DNA of 64,000 nucleotides from Labilithrix sp. (GCA_019637155.1 JAHBWE010000013.1:248001-312000); one strand, 5' to 3'. Positions 37,695 through 47,036 are shown, counted from the first letter of the stretch. Program-made: numbers and translations. The notes: generated by a model from the letters alone, not told the origin.

Positions 37695-37730
37695 GCGCGC
37701 CTTCGGCCGCACGCCAACGCGCGAAGAGCC

Positions 37731-37768
37731 GAAGCGGCGGTGAGGCACTCTCTGCCTGCCGCCGCTTC
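37731..37768. terminator. Strong stem-loop between convergent/tandem units
   Basis: GAAGCGGCGGTGAGGCA pairs with TGCCTGCCGCCGCTTC across a 5-base loop, with one bulge. It follows the copper monooxygenase stop on the minus strand by about 40 bases. No T-run is seen on either side, so its termination strength is uncertain. Confidence 0.45.
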
Positions 37769-37808
37769 GTGGGTGTTGTTGGGGGTCGGGGTTACTGCGG
37801 GAGGGGAG

Positions 37809-39209
37809 TCATTCCGTGGAGCACTTCGCCATCGCGGAGGGGGTGACCCACGTGAAGAGCGGGAGGCCGAGGGGTGTGCGGTCGGGGATGGCGGGGTAGT
37901 AGCCGATGAAGTTGAAGCACATCTCGTCGTTGGTGCCTTCGCCGAAGCCGATCTTCGTGTCGCCCGGGTTCTTGTACTTGCAGCGCGTCCGCATCACGTC
38001 GCCCTTCTGGACCGAGACGTCGATCGGGTAGTTCGACTGCGCCTCGAACGAGAAGTTCTTCTGCTCGAAGACCGGCTGCGGCGCGCCGTTGCCGCCGGCG
38101 AGGCGCTCGGTCGACATCGCGAGGCCGCGCGTGTGCATGTGGGGGGAGGCGTTGAACATCTTCACGCCGTTGAACTTGTCGTTGAGCGTGTAGTCGCACT
38201 TGATCGTCGTCTCCGAGCGCGGCGGGAGATCGATCTTCGTCGAGCCGAAGGCGAGGACGCCGGCGTCGTTCGGGCGGAGCTCGTCCGTCGTGCAGAGCGA
38301 GTAGCCGCTGTTGTCCTGCTGGCCGCTCGCGTTCGTCGCGTTGTTGTAGTGGATCTGGAGGACCCAGTGCGTCGTGCCCGCGTTCTGCGGGAAGCCCGCC
38401 TCCGGGGGGAGCTCGAGGTTGTTGCCGCCCGGCGCCCAGCCCGCGACGAGCTTCCACGCCGCCGAGCCGAACGCGTCGCACTCGAACGGCTTCGACGCCT
38501 CCGCCTTCTCCGTCTGGAAGAGGAGGATGTGATGCACGATCCGCTTGTTGTCGACGTTCGGCGCGAGGCCGATGACGTGCCGCTTCTTCGGGACGTTCAC
38601 GTCGACGCCGAAGCACATGTACGAGTCGAGGGCCGCGTTCGGCGGCATCGTGAACTTCTCCGACGCCTTGAGGACCGTGTCGACCTTGCAGCCGAGCGGC
38701 TTCACCGCGTCGGCCGGCGCCTCCGCCGTGCAGGTCGCCTCCGACGACGTCGCGCCGTCCGCGAACCACTTCTCCATCACCTCGAGGTCCTTGCCCTGGA
38801 TGCGCTCCGCGGGCGCGGCCGGCATCGGGCGCGCGTCGTCGTGGATGCGCGCCTTCACGAGCTCCCACACCTTCTTGTCCGACTGCGCGCCCGGGCCCGC
38901 CTTCATCATGTCGTCCCAGGTCACGAGCGACGTGTTCGCGCCCGAGACCGGCTCCTCGCCGTGGCAGGTCTGGCAGTTCTTCTTGAGGATCGCGTCGACG
39001 TCGCAAGGAATACCGGTCTTGGTCGTGACCACCTTCGTGCCGTCGTCGCCCGTCTTCGTGCCGCTCGAGTCGTCGTCGTCGTCGCCGCCGGCCTTGGTCG
39101 ACCGCTTCTCGGAGCCGCCGTCCAGCTCGACGGGCGCCGTGCACGCGATCGACGCGATCGCCGCCGCCACCGTCATCGAGAGAGCCAGACCGAGCGTCGA
39201 GAGCTTCAT
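37809..39209 (-). CDS. Copper type II ascorbate-dependent monooxygenase-like protein with N-terminal haem motif
   Basis: A 466-residue exported lipoprotein-like protein (Cys23 after the signal). An Asp/Lys linker leads to a haem-c motif CQTCH (79-83). The PHM/dopamine-hydroxylase fold follows with all six expected copper ligands visible: HH 226-227, H287, H357 and H359 (HMH) and M430. Such enzymes hydroxylate C-H bonds with O2 and an electron donor. The haem domain could supply the electrons. ATG 39209 is preferred over GTG 39215, with TAGGGG 5 bases upstream. The substrate is unknown. Confidence 0.88.
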   Translation of the reverse strand: MKLSTLGLALSMTVAAAIASIACTAPVELDGGSEKRSTKAGGDDDDDSSGTKTGDDGTKVVTTKTGIPCDVDAILKKNCQTCHGEEPVSGANTSLVTWDDMMKAGPGAQSDKKVWELVKARIHDDARPMPAAPAERIQGKDLEVMEKWFADGATSSEATCTAEAPADAVKPLGCKVDTVLKASEKFTMPPNAALDSYMCFGVDVNVPKKRHVIGLAPNVDNKRIVHHILLFQTEKAEASKPFECDAFGSAAWKLVAGWAPGGNNLELPPEAGFPQNAGTTHWVLQIHYNNATNASGQQDNSGYSLCTTDELRPNDAGVLAFGSTKIDLPPRSETTIKCDYTLNDKFNGVKMFNASPHMHTRGLAMSTERLAGGNGAPQPVFEQKNFSFEAQSNYPIDVSVQKGDVMRTRCKYKNPGDTKIGFGEGTNDEMCFNFIGYYPAIPDRTPLGLPLFTWVTPSAMAKCSTE

Positions 39210-39462
39210 GCCCACCCCTACTGCACGGCCGGGGCCAGCCTCCGAGGCGCCGCTCGTTTCTGAAAACCCCTGCTTTAAGGAGAAGCGGCGCGCCGCCCCG
39301 GATCGCCGGGGTGTTCCACTGTCTCGGATCCTTTACAGCTCCCGGATTTCAGGACGCGATCAGTCGGAGCGGATTTTTGCGAAAGGTGCCTAACTATTCA
39401 CGAAATGTAGGTGTGCATCCCTGGACAAACCACCTCATCGCCTTCACACCATAAGGGTCATC
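39210..39462. other. Intergenic region between divergent genes
   Basis: This 253-bp gap contains a perfect GC palindrome CCCCGG-ATCG-CCGGGG (39296-39311) and AT-richer stretches near 39260-39285 and 39370-39400 that could hold promoters. TAAGGG lies 5 bases before GTG 39463. No small ORF with a ribosome site was found. Confidence 0.5.
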
Positions 39463-40452
39463 GTGATTCCGACGTCGCCGCTCAAGAGACTGCCCCTCGC
39501 CGATCCGGGCGATCCCGTGCTGGAGATCGACGAGAGCATCGAGCTCTTCGCCGAGGACCTCCTCGACATCGACGGGTCCGACGATCAGACGATCGCCGCG
39601 CCGCGTGGCCTCGCGCGCAAGCTGATGCCGCCGAAGCGGAAGACGCGCTCCGCCGCCGCGTACGTCCCGCCGCCGCCGCCGAGCGAGCCCGAAGACAACC
39701 GCGTCACCCAGCCCTTCGGCCTCGAGAAGCACGTGCCGAGGCCGATCCCGGCCGCGGTCAGGACCTCGCGCATGCCGTCGATGCCGAGCTACACGCCGTC
39801 GTCGGCCGCGCCTGCGCACTTCGCGTTCGCGGCGGCGCCGCCGCGCAACCCGCGCGTGGAGCCGCGCGACGCGGGCTCCACGTTCGAGCCGGTCGCTTCG
39901 TTCGTCGGCCCCGCGCACTTCGCGAACGTCCGCGAGCGCAAGGCGAGCTCCTCGTTCCCCCCGATCGCGCTCGCGGGTCGCGCCGCCCGCGACAGCATCG
40001 CCTTCATCCAGGACCGCCCCTCGCGCGCCGGCTGGATCGCCGCCGCGGTCGCCGCGGTGCTCCTCCTCGTCGCCGGCTCGATGCGCGTTCAGTCCGTCGT
40101 CGCGCCCGCGCCCGTCGCCGCCGCGGAGCCGTTCCCGCCGCCGCCCGTCGTCGTGGTGGCCGCGCCCGCCGCGCCCGCGCCCGCCGCTCCCGCGGCCGAC
40201 GCGAAGGTCGTCACGTTCGGCGACGATCAGGGCGTCGCGATCAAGCCCGCCGCCGCCGCGAAGCCCGCCGCCGCGCCGGTGAAGCACGCCGCGCCGCGCC
40301 CCACGCCGAAGCCGGCGAGCACGCTGAGCCTCTCCGACTCGAAGCCCAAGAGCGACAAGGGCGAGAAGAGCGGCGACAAGCTCTCCGCCGCGGAGAAGAA
40401 GAAGATCTCCGACGAGCTCGCCGAGGCTCAGCTCCGCGCCGCCTCGCGCTGA
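39463..40452 (+). CDS. Single-pass membrane protein with Pro/Ala-rich regions
   Basis: The 329-residue protein has a cytosolic N-terminal half with acidic start and Pro-rich segments, one membrane helix near 187-205, then an Ala/Pro/Val and Lys-rich outer part ending in a charged helix. No catalytic motif is seen. The layout resembles the tail regions of myxobacterial signalling or TonB-like scaffold proteins. Its 3' end overlaps the NCS1 gene by 25 bp. Confidence 0.75.
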   Translation: MIPTSPLKRLPLADPGDPVLEIDESIELFAEDLLDIDGSDDQTIAAPRGLARKLMPPKRKTRSAAAYVPPPPPSEPEDNRVTQPFGLEKHVPRPIPAAVRTSRMPSMPSYTPSSAAPAHFAFAAAPPRNPRVEPRDAGSTFEPVASFVGPAHFANVRERKASSSFPPIALAGRAARDSIAFIQDRPSRAGWIAAAVAAVLLLVAGSMRVQSVVAPAPVAAAEPFPPPPVVVVAAPAAPAPAAPAADAKVVTFGDDQGVAIKPAAAAKPAAAPVKHAAPRPTPKPASTLSLSDSKPKSDKGEKSGDKLSAAEKKKISDELAEAQLRAASR

Positions 40453-41912
40453 GGGGCGCGCCGCATCATCGCCCAGTACGCGAGCGCCGCCGCGCCCGCG
40501 CCGACGAACCACGCGTAGTCGTAGAGGATCGCGAGCGGCTTCACGACGAGCCCGATCCACGCGAGCGCGCAGCCGATCGCGGTCGCGACGATGCCGGCCC
40601 GGTTCGTCCCGGCGTAGATGCCGCGCGCGCGGTACAGGTCGGCGAGCTTCAGCTCCTTCTTGCGGACGACGTAGTAGTCGGCGATGAGCACGCCCGCGAT
40701 CGCGCCGAGGCCGCCCGAGTAGCCGAGGAGCCACTTGAAGATGTAGCCGTGCGGATCGTCGATGAGCTTCCACGGCAACATGACGATGCCGATGATGCCG
40801 GTGATGAGGCCGCCGGTCTTGAAGCTGATCGCGCCCGGCTTGAGGTTCGCGAAGTCGTTCGCGGGTGAGACCACGTTCGCGGCGATGTTCACGCCGAGCG
40901 TCGCGATGACGACGGTGAACATCGAGATCGCGACGACGAGCCGGTTCTCGAACTTGCCGACGAGGATGATCGGATCCCAGATCGCCTCCCCGTAGATCAC
41001 GGCCGACGCGCTCGTGATCACGATCCCCATCATCGCGAAGACGGTCATCGTCGTGGGGAGCGCGACGACCTGGCCGATCGCCTGCTCCTTCTGCGAGCGG
41101 CCGAAGCGCGTGAAGTCGGGCATGTTGAGCGAGAGCGTCGACCAGAAGCCGACCATCGCGGTGACGCTCGGGACGAAGACGGGCCAGAACTCGCCGAACG
41201 ACTTGAACTTGCCCTCGTCCTTCATGATCGCGCCGAGGCCGTTGCCCTTGTCGACCGCCCACCAGACGAGCGCGGCGGTCATGACGAGCACGTACGGCGC
41301 GGCGAGGTTCTCGACCTTCCGCACGAGGTCCATCCCGCGGTACACGATGAGGATGTTGAGGCCCCAGAAGAGGAGGAAGCTGATCCACTCCGTCCCGGTG
41401 TGACCCTTCATCAGCCAGTTGTCGGCCGCGCCGCCGAGCATCGTGTGCCAGCCGGGCCAGAGCGAGCGGAAGAACGTCTGCAGCGCCTGCCCGCCGATCC
41501 ACGCGTTGATGCCGAACCACCCGCAGCCGACGATCGCGCGCATGACCGCGGGCACGTTCGCGCCGAAGACGCCGTAGGCCGAGCGCGCGAAGACGGGGAA
41601 GGGGATGCCGTACTTCGTGCCGGGGTGCGAGTTCGCGAGGATCGGCGCGAGGACGATCGTGTTGCCGATGAGGATCGTCACGATCGCCTGCTTCCAGGAC
41701 ATGCCGTTCTGGATGAGGCTCGCGGCGAGCATGTACGTCGGGATGCAGTGCGCCATCGAGATCCAGAGCGCCGCGTACGTGTACGTCGACCACGTGCGCT
41801 TCGACATCGGCGTCGGCGCGAGGTCCTCGTTGTAGAGCGCGCGGTCGTCGAGGACGACGTCGGGCGAGAGCTCGATGCGACCGTCCGGGAGCTCGACTTG
41901 CTCGGCATCCAT
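40428..41912 (-). CDS. NCS1-family permease (purine/pyrimidine/hydantoin/allantoin type)
   Basis: The 494-residue inner-membrane protein has 12 membrane segments. Family features include 'NEDLAPTPMSKRTWSTYTYAALWISMAH', 'HPGTKYGIPFPVFARSAYG' and 'GIVATAIGCALAWIG'. NCS1 carriers couple Na+ or H+ to uptake of nucleobases, allantoin or hydantoins. The dihydropyrimidinase at 55022 could use such a substrate, though it is 13 kb away. TATCCG lies 8 bases before the ATG. Confidence 0.94.
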   Translation of the reverse strand: MDAEQVELPDGRIELSPDVVLDDRALYNEDLAPTPMSKRTWSTYTYAALWISMAHCIPTYMLAASLIQNGMSWKQAIVTILIGNTIVLAPILANSHPGTKYGIPFPVFARSAYGVFGANVPAVMRAIVGCGWFGINAWIGGQALQTFFRSLWPGWHTMLGGAADNWLMKGHTGTEWISFLLFWGLNILIVYRGMDLVRKVENLAAPYVLVMTAALVWWAVDKGNGLGAIMKDEGKFKSFGEFWPVFVPSVTAMVGFWSTLSLNMPDFTRFGRSQKEQAIGQVVALPTTMTVFAMMGIVITSASAVIYGEAIWDPIILVGKFENRLVVAISMFTVVIATLGVNIAANVVSPANDFANLKPGAISFKTGGLITGIIGIVMLPWKLIDDPHGYIFKWLLGYSGGLGAIAGVLIADYYVVRKKELKLADLYRARGIYAGTNRAGIVATAIGCALAWIGLVVKPLAILYDYAWFVGAGAAALAYWAMMRRAPQREAARS

Positions 41913-41962
41913 CGTGTCGACGGATACACCACTCCGCGCCGTCAGCGGTAGAGCGTACGTAT

Positions 41963-42919
41963 CTAGGCGTGGACGAGGACGGCGAGGCCGGCGAGCGCGG
42001 CGGTGGCGGCGAGGAGCGCGGCGCCGGCCGCGCGGCGGCGGAGGAGGGGACGGAGCGTCTCCTGCTCGGTGTCCGCGACGAGCGCGACGGGCTCGAGCGC
42101 GCTCGCGCGGTAGTCGCCGCGGTGGACGCGGACGAGCACGGAGCTCGAGCCGGCCGCCGCGACCATCGGCGCGAGGTTCGGATCGGCGGCGAAGCGGTCG
42201 GCGGGCACGATGTCGAAGCCCTCTCCGTTCTTCGCGTAGACGCGGCGGAGGAACGCGATGCGCGACCCGTCGATGACGACGGCGACGAGCACGGTGACGG
42301 CCGAGGCGACCGTGACGAGGAAGAGCGGGCCTTGCGCGAGCCCCCGCACGAGGAGGAGACCGAACGCGGAGATGAGCCCGGAGACGCCGACGAAGCCGAC
42401 GCCGAAGCTCTCCGACGCGTCGTGGCCGGCGACGCGCGTCAGCGCGCGCGCGGCGAGGAAGAGGAACACCGAGACGACGACGGCGGGGAGGCCGCCGAGC
42501 ACGACGCCGGCCGCGATCCACCCGACCGGCTCGGTCGTGTCGACGAGGCCGCCGAGGTCCTTCACCGCCCGGTTCCAGTCGCTGCCGACCTCGGCGAGGA
42601 CGATCGCCTGCACCAGCATGCCGATGAGCGCGCCGCACGCGCCGGGGAGGAGCAGCGCCGTCGCCGCGCGCCAGGTCGCGTCCTTCACCACGTCGACCGC
42701 GCGCCCCACCCCGAAGGCGAGGGCGGCCGCGAGCGCGATGCCGACCATGAACGCGGCGGTGCTGTAACGCTCGACGTCGTCGAGCGCCATCGAGAGGGAG
42801 GCCTCCGCGATCGACACGAGGACGAGGGCGAACGTCGTTCGCGGCGTGCTCCTGCGCTTCGTGAACGCCTCGAGCGCGTTCGCGTCGCGGCGGGCCTCGG
42901 AGTCGGACATCGAGATCAT
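41963..42919 (-). CDS. Polytopic membrane protein, unknown
   Basis: A 318-residue protein with about seven membrane segments over residues 28-230 and one at the C-terminus (about 297-315). A soluble stretch near 225-295 lies between them. No transporter motif recognised. The alternative start ATG 42910 is possible. It follows the kinase pair on the same strand after a hairpin. Confidence 0.75.
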   Translation of the reverse strand: MISMSDSEARRDANALEAFTKRRSTPRTTFALVLVSIAEASLSMALDDVERYSTAAFMVGIALAAALAFGVGRAVDVVKDATWRAATALLLPGACGALIGMLVQAIVLAEVGSDWNRAVKDLGGLVDTTEPVGWIAAGVVLGGLPAVVVSVFLFLAARALTRVAGHDASESFGVGFVGVSGLISAFGLLLVRGLAQGPLFLVTVASAVTVLVAVVIDGSRIAFLRRVYAKNGEGFDIVPADRFAADPNLAPMVAAAGSSSVLVRVHRGDYRASALEPVALVADTEQETLRPLLRRRAAGAALLAATAALAGLAVLVHA

Positions 42920-42963
42920 TGGAGCAGTCGGAGTCACGACCGTCTTCAACGGACGAGTGACCC

Positions 42964-42984
42964 CGAGGTTTTGTTCCAACCTCG
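42964..42984 (-). terminator. Stem-loop directly after the kinase stop codon
   Basis: On the minus strand CGAGGTT-GGAACAA-AACCTCG starts right after the TAG, and the stem can extend with CCCC/GGGG that includes coding bases. There is no clear T-run. Confidence 0.4.
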
Positions 42985-45150
42985 CTACGGGGTCTTCTTC
43001 TTGCCCGTGAAGATCCGCATGATCGACGCCCAGAGCTTCCCGAAGGCGCCGCCCATCTTCAGGTTCGCCTTCCGCGCGGTGGTGCGGTGGACGAGGTGGG
43101 TGGGGCGCGCACCGGGGGAGAAGCCGTAGAGCGAGTACAGGTTGATCAGGTCCGTCACGAGGTCCGAGACGCCGCGCGTGTCGAGGTCGTGGGCCTGGCA
43201 ATACGAGTCCGGCTTGTTGCGGATCATGCATTTGGCGATGATCAGCATGACGTTCGGATCGATGAGCTCGCCGTTGCCGTCGAGGTAGTGCTTGTACGAG
43301 AAGAAGCGATCCGCCGGCGCGACCTCGGGCTGTCCGTCCTGCGTCTTCGGCGCGCGGAGCGAGTTGATGACGCCGTACTCGTGACGGAGGTACGACTCGA
43401 TCGTGTTGTTCTCGTCGGCGCGCTCGTACTCGATGAACTTGTGGAACGCGTCGTAGAGCGTCTTCGGGTTCGCGTACGCGCCGCTGATCAAATAGTAGAA
43501 GGTGGCGCCGAGCGAGTAGATGTCGGCGGGCCGGCCGACCGACTTCTGGATGCGCGCGCGCACGTTGGTCTCGCCCGTCTCGCGGTAGGGACGCGCGAGG
43601 ACGAGGCGCTTGCGCGCGCGATCGGCGTAGAGGATCGGGTAGCTCTCGCCGCGGTTGAAGAGCGAGAAGGTGTCGTTCTTCGAGATCTGGATATAGAAGT
43701 CCTCGAAGTACTCGACCTCGGGCACGCCCTGCGTGACGTTGACGAGGAGCTCGAGGACGTTCGTCTCCTGCTCCGGCGACTGGAAGAAGAGCGTGCCGGG
43801 GACCGACGCCTTCATCTGCGTCATGCCGAACGAGATCTCCTCGTCCGAGAGCTTCGCGACGTTGAAGTCGGCGAGGCGCACTTGCAGCGTCGAGCCGCGG
43901 AGGTTCGGATCGGGGATCCCGACGAGGACGTTCGCGGGCTTGATGTCGCGGTGGCAGATGTTGCGGACGAGGTGGGCGTACTCGACCGCGCTCGCGATCG
44001 GGATCATGTAGTCGAGCACGCGGAAGAGGCGCTCGCGCATGTCGGACGCGAGGAGGTCCTCCTTCGCGCCGCGGTTGCGGGAGCCCTTCAGGCGCTCCTC
44101 GAGGCTCATGTCGAGCTTCTCGAGGATCATGAACTCGGTCTCGCACTTGTCGCGGATCGACGGCGGGAGGATGTTGATGTCCTCGCCCTCGCCCGACGCG
44201 AAGAGCTCGACGATGTTCGGGTTGCCCTGCACGCGCTCGAGGAGCTCCATCTCCATCTGGAAGCGCATGTGGTCTTCTTCGCTGACGCCCTTCTGGAGCA
44301 TCTTGATGACGACCGCGCGGCGGAAGTCCGTCTTCGACTCGAGCCAGCGCTCTTCGCCGAGGTAGACCTTCGCGAAGCGTCCCGAGCCGAGCTCCACCGG
44401 CATGCCGCGCGCGTCGACGACGAACGAGTACGCGCGCGAGCGCTGCACCGTGAACGGCGACGCGCGCATCTCGCCCGGCGCCTGATCGGGGCGGAAGCCG
44501 ATCTGGCCTCCGGGGGCGGGCTGCGCGGCGCCGAGCGCGGGGTTGCTCTGCGGCGCGCCGGGGAACTGTCCGCTCTGCGGGACCTGCTGCTGCTGCATCT
44601 GCGGCGCGGCCTGGAGATCGCGCTGCGACGGGTGCACCGCCTGCATCTGCTGCGACGGGTGCTGCTGCTGCGCCGCCGGCATGTCACGCTGCGACGGGTG
44701 CTGCTGCTGCGGCGGATGCTGCTGGTACATCGGCGCCGGCTGATGATGCGGCTGCTGCTGCGCGTAGGGGTGATGGCCGCTCGGGGCGGCGGGCGCCGTG
44801 AGCGGCTGCGGGCCCGACGAGCCGCGCTCGACCGACGGCGCGTTCGGCGTGTGACCGAGGTTCGGCGGACGCGGGACCTGCTGCGACTTCGGCGGCTCGA
44901 CGACGTGACGCTGCGAGGAGCGATCGGGCTGCTGCGCGACCTGCACCGTCGGCGGCTGCGCGCCTTGAGGATTGAACGCGGTCGGCGTGTTGTTCTTGCC
45001 GAAGTGGACGCGCTGCGGCGGGGTCAGCTTCGACGGGACGGGCATGGGAGCCGACGCGTGCTGCTCCGAAGGAGCGGCGCCGACCGTCGTCTTCTCCTCG
45101 TCCTCGTCTTCGAGCCCCGGAGGAAGGGGCGGCGCATCCCGTTGGGTCAC
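42985..45150 (-). CDS. Ser/Thr protein kinase with Gln/Pro-rich N-terminus and long insert
   Basis: A 721-residue protein from GTG 45150, 11 bases after the upstream kinase stop. Residues 1-230 are low complexity with HPSQRD-type repeats (150-180). The kinase domain starts near 245, with a Gly-loop at 253-263, Lys283 and HRDIKPAN at 400-407. The metal motif is DFN (428-430) instead of DFG, and SPE (458-460) replaces APE. About 85 residues separate SPE from 'RPADIYSLG', where about 15 is normal, so a beta-rich insert sits after the activation loop. No membrane segment. Activity is likely but altered regulation is expected. Confidence 0.92.
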   Translation of the reverse strand: MTQRDAPPLPPGLEDEDEEKTTVGAAPSEQHASAPMPVPSKLTPPQRVHFGKNNTPTAFNPQGAQPPTVQVAQQPDRSSQRHVVEPPKSQQVPRPPNLGHTPNAPSVERGSSGPQPLTAPAAPSGHHPYAQQQPHHQPAPMYQQHPPQQQHPSQRDMPAAQQQHPSQQMQAVHPSQRDLQAAPQMQQQQVPQSGQFPGAPQSNPALGAAQPAPGGQIGFRPDQAPGEMRASPFTVQRSRAYSFVVDARGMPVELGSGRFAKVYLGEERWLESKTDFRRAVVIKMLQKGVSEEDHMRFQMEMELLERVQGNPNIVELFASGEGEDINILPPSIRDKCETEFMILEKLDMSLEERLKGSRNRGAKEDLLASDMRERLFRVLDYMIPIASAVEYAHLVRNICHRDIKPANVLVGIPDPNLRGSTLQVRLADFNVAKLSDEEISFGMTQMKASVPGTLFFQSPEQETNVLELLVNVTQGVPEVEYFEDFYIQISKNDTFSLFNRGESYPILYADRARKRLVLARPYRETGETNVRARIQKSVGRPADIYSLGATFYYLISGAYANPKTLYDAFHKFIEYERADENNTIESYLRHEYGVINSLRAPKTQDGQPEVAPADRFFSYKHYLDGNGELIDPNVMLIIAKCMIRNKPDSYCQAHDLDTRGVSDLVTDLINLYSLYGFSPGARPTHLVHRTTARKANLKMGGAFGKLWASIMRIFTGKKKTP

Positions 45151-45161
45151 GTGTTTTCCGC

Positions 45162-46727
45162 TCAGCTCCGGCACATCACGAGGATGTCGTCGCCACGGTT
45201 TGGAGCGACGACGACCACCTGTTGCGCCTCGGCGTAGGTTACCAGAAGCTGCTTCCCGTCCACGACAAAGAGGCGGCCCTGGGGCGTGCTCTGACCGAAG
45301 TAGAGGCTTACTTCGCCGAGCACTTGGCGACCGGTCGACACCATGTCGACGGTCATGTCTTGCGCCGCCGTGAGGGCGGGCGTCGGGTGCTTCCCGTGCT
45401 TCGCGACGAAACACGAGAGGCCCTTCACGTTGAGCGAGACGTTCGCTCCCGGGAGCATCGTGACGCGGAACCGCACCTGCTCGCCTGCCGCATCGGCGAA
45501 CGAGACGTCGAGCTTCTCGTGCACCTGCACGTAGCGAAGCCGTCGTTCGGTGTGCGGGACCGGCACCGCGGGGCGGCCGTTCGTCGTGCTCCCGGTGCTC
45601 GCCGGATCGGTCTCCGGCTTCGACGGCGGCGGTGGCGGCGCGGCCTTCTGCGGCTGCGGCGGCGGTGACGGCTGCGGCGCAGGGGCAGACTTCGGCGCGA
45701 GCGGCGTCGAGGCGATCGCCGGGAACTCGGCGGTGCGCTTCACGATGTCGATCGCGATCGGCGCGACGCTGTTCGAGGACTTCACCTTCAGCGCGTCCTT
45801 CATGCGCTGCGCGAACTCGGGCGCGGCGGCGATGCGGTCCTCGGGCCGCGCGAGGAGCGCCTTGCCGAGCACGCGCGCGACCTCGCCGGAGAGGCCGAGC
45901 TGCGCGAGGCGCGCGTTGACGAGGGTGTCGCCGCGGACGCGATCGTTGAAGGTCAGACGAACGTCCTCGTCGCCGAAGAGCACGGTGCCGCTCAGCATGA
46001 AGATGGCGAGGAGGCCGAGCGCGTACACGTCCGTGCGCGGGCCCTCCGGCGAGCCGCAGAGCTGCTCGGGCGCGGCCCAGCGCGGCGAGAAGAGCGCGAC
46101 GGTGCTCACCGACTCGCCGAAGCCGTCGTCGCGCGCTTTCTGGTTCGTCTTCACGTCGCTGTGGGCGATGCCGAAGTCGGCGAGCTTCGGGACGAGGTCG
46201 CCGCGGACGCGCGCGAAGAGGATGTTCGACGGCTTGATGTCGCGATGGATGATGCCGTGCTCGTGCGCCTCGGCGCAGGCGCCGCAGATGCCGTCGAGGA
46301 TGCTCATCGACTCCTGCGAAGGGAGCGCGCCGCGGAGCCGCACGTGCGACTCGAGGTTGCCGCCGTCGAGGTACTCGCTGACGTGGAACGGCGCGCCCTG
46401 ATCGCCGTCCGCTTCCTTCAGGTAACCGAAGTCGTAGATGCGGAGCGTGTTCGAGTGTTGCAGCTTCGAGAGCGCGAGCGCCTCCTGGAGGAAGTGCGTG
46501 TACGTCGCTTTGTAGACGGCGCGGCTGCCGCTCGTGGAGCCGGAGCCCTCGACGAGGGTGGTGCGAAGGAGCTTCACGCAGACGACGCGATCGAGCCGCT
46601 CGTCGGTCGCGCGGTAGATCGTCGCCATGCCTCCCGACCCGACGCGGTCGAGGATCGAATAGCGATCGAGCAGGCGCATGCCCTCGAAGAGCTCGGGCTC
46701 CCCTTGCCGGCGTTGATGCCGCCCCAT
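45162..46727 (-). CDS. Cytosolic Ser/Thr protein kinase with C-terminal beta domain
   Basis: The 521-residue kinase has a Gly-loop at 29-37, Lys52, HRDIKPSN at 161-168, DFG at 184-186 and APE at 219-221, so it is fully equipped. A Pro-rich linker (about 380-430) joins a beta-rich C-terminal domain (about 435-521) with no membrane segment. ATG 46727 is chosen because TAGGCT lies 7 bases upstream and the longer frame reads into the repeat region. It forms a two-kinase operon with the next gene. Confidence 0.93.
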   Translation of the reverse strand: MGRHQRRQGEPELFEGMRLLDRYSILDRVGSGGMATIYRATDERLDRVVCVKLLRTTLVEGSGSTSGSRAVYKATYTHFLQEALALSKLQHSNTLRIYDFGYLKEADGDQGAPFHVSEYLDGGNLESHVRLRGALPSQESMSILDGICGACAEAHEHGIIHRDIKPSNILFARVRGDLVPKLADFGIAHSDVKTNQKARDDGFGESVSTVALFSPRWAAPEQLCGSPEGPRTDVYALGLLAIFMLSGTVLFGDEDVRLTFNDRVRGDTLVNARLAQLGLSGEVARVLGKALLARPEDRIAAAPEFAQRMKDALKVKSSNSVAPIAIDIVKRTAEFPAIASTPLAPKSAPAPQPSPPPQPQKAAPPPPPSKPETDPASTGSTTNGRPAVPVPHTERRLRYVQVHEKLDVSFADAAGEQVRFRVTMLPGANVSLNVKGLSCFVAKHGKHPTPALTAAQDMTVDMVSTGRQVLGEVSLYFGQSTPQGRLFVVDGKQLLVTYAEAQQVVVVAPNRGDDILVMCRS

Positions 46728-46734
46728 GCGCGCA

Positions 46735-46740
46735 AGCCTA
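46735..46740 (-). promoter_or_regulatory. Putative -10 (TAGGCT) of the kinase operon
   Basis: On the minus strand TAGGCT ends 7 bases before ATG 46727 with no Shine-Dalgarno; a leaderless start is predicted. Confidence 0.45.
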
Positions 46741-46790
46741 TCGCGAAACCCCGAAATCCGGCCCAACAATGCGTAAGATTTCCTGCTTTC

Positions 46791-46886
46791 AACGTCGGGG
46801 CTTCGCCCCGACACCCCGTCCCAGACACGGCCCTCGCGCTGCGCGCTCGGGTTGCTTCGCAACCGCTTGCGCGGCCGCTTCTGGGG
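46791..46886 (+). repeat. Intergenic repeat family, copy A
   Basis: It begins with AACGTC plus the palindrome GTCGGGGCTTCGCCCCGAC, then CACGGCCCTCGCG, GGTTGCTTCGCAACC (another hairpin) and CGCGGCCGCTTCTGGGG. It is nearly the inverse of copy B 150 bp away. The 46741-47140 gap is otherwise without a gene I can support. Confidence 0.8.
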
Positions 46887-47036
46887 CCCCGGCGTGCTAC
46901 CCAGGGCTCGCGGCCGCTCGCGCTTTCACGCGTTGCGGGCCTGCTTGCCGGCCGCCACCGCCGCCCGCTTGCGCGCCCGCTTGCGCAGCCGCTTCTGATC
47001 CTGAGGGGACCCCTCATGGCGTGCGGTCGGCCCCAT

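Noticed and set aside
37437-39263. 608-residue plus-strand ORF antisense to the copper monooxygenase
   Set aside because: Composition typical of antisense frames; the opposite strand has full copper-ligand conservation.
40428-42638. N-terminal extension of the NCS1 permease to 736 residues
   Set aside because: The extra residues are Arg/Ala-rich antisense-like sequence overlapping the neighbouring membrane-protein gene; the family starts near residue 1 of the 494-residue form.
45162-46862. Longer start (46862) for the second kinase
   Set aside because: The extension reads through repeat copy A; ATG 46727 has a -10 box and normal kinase N-terminus.
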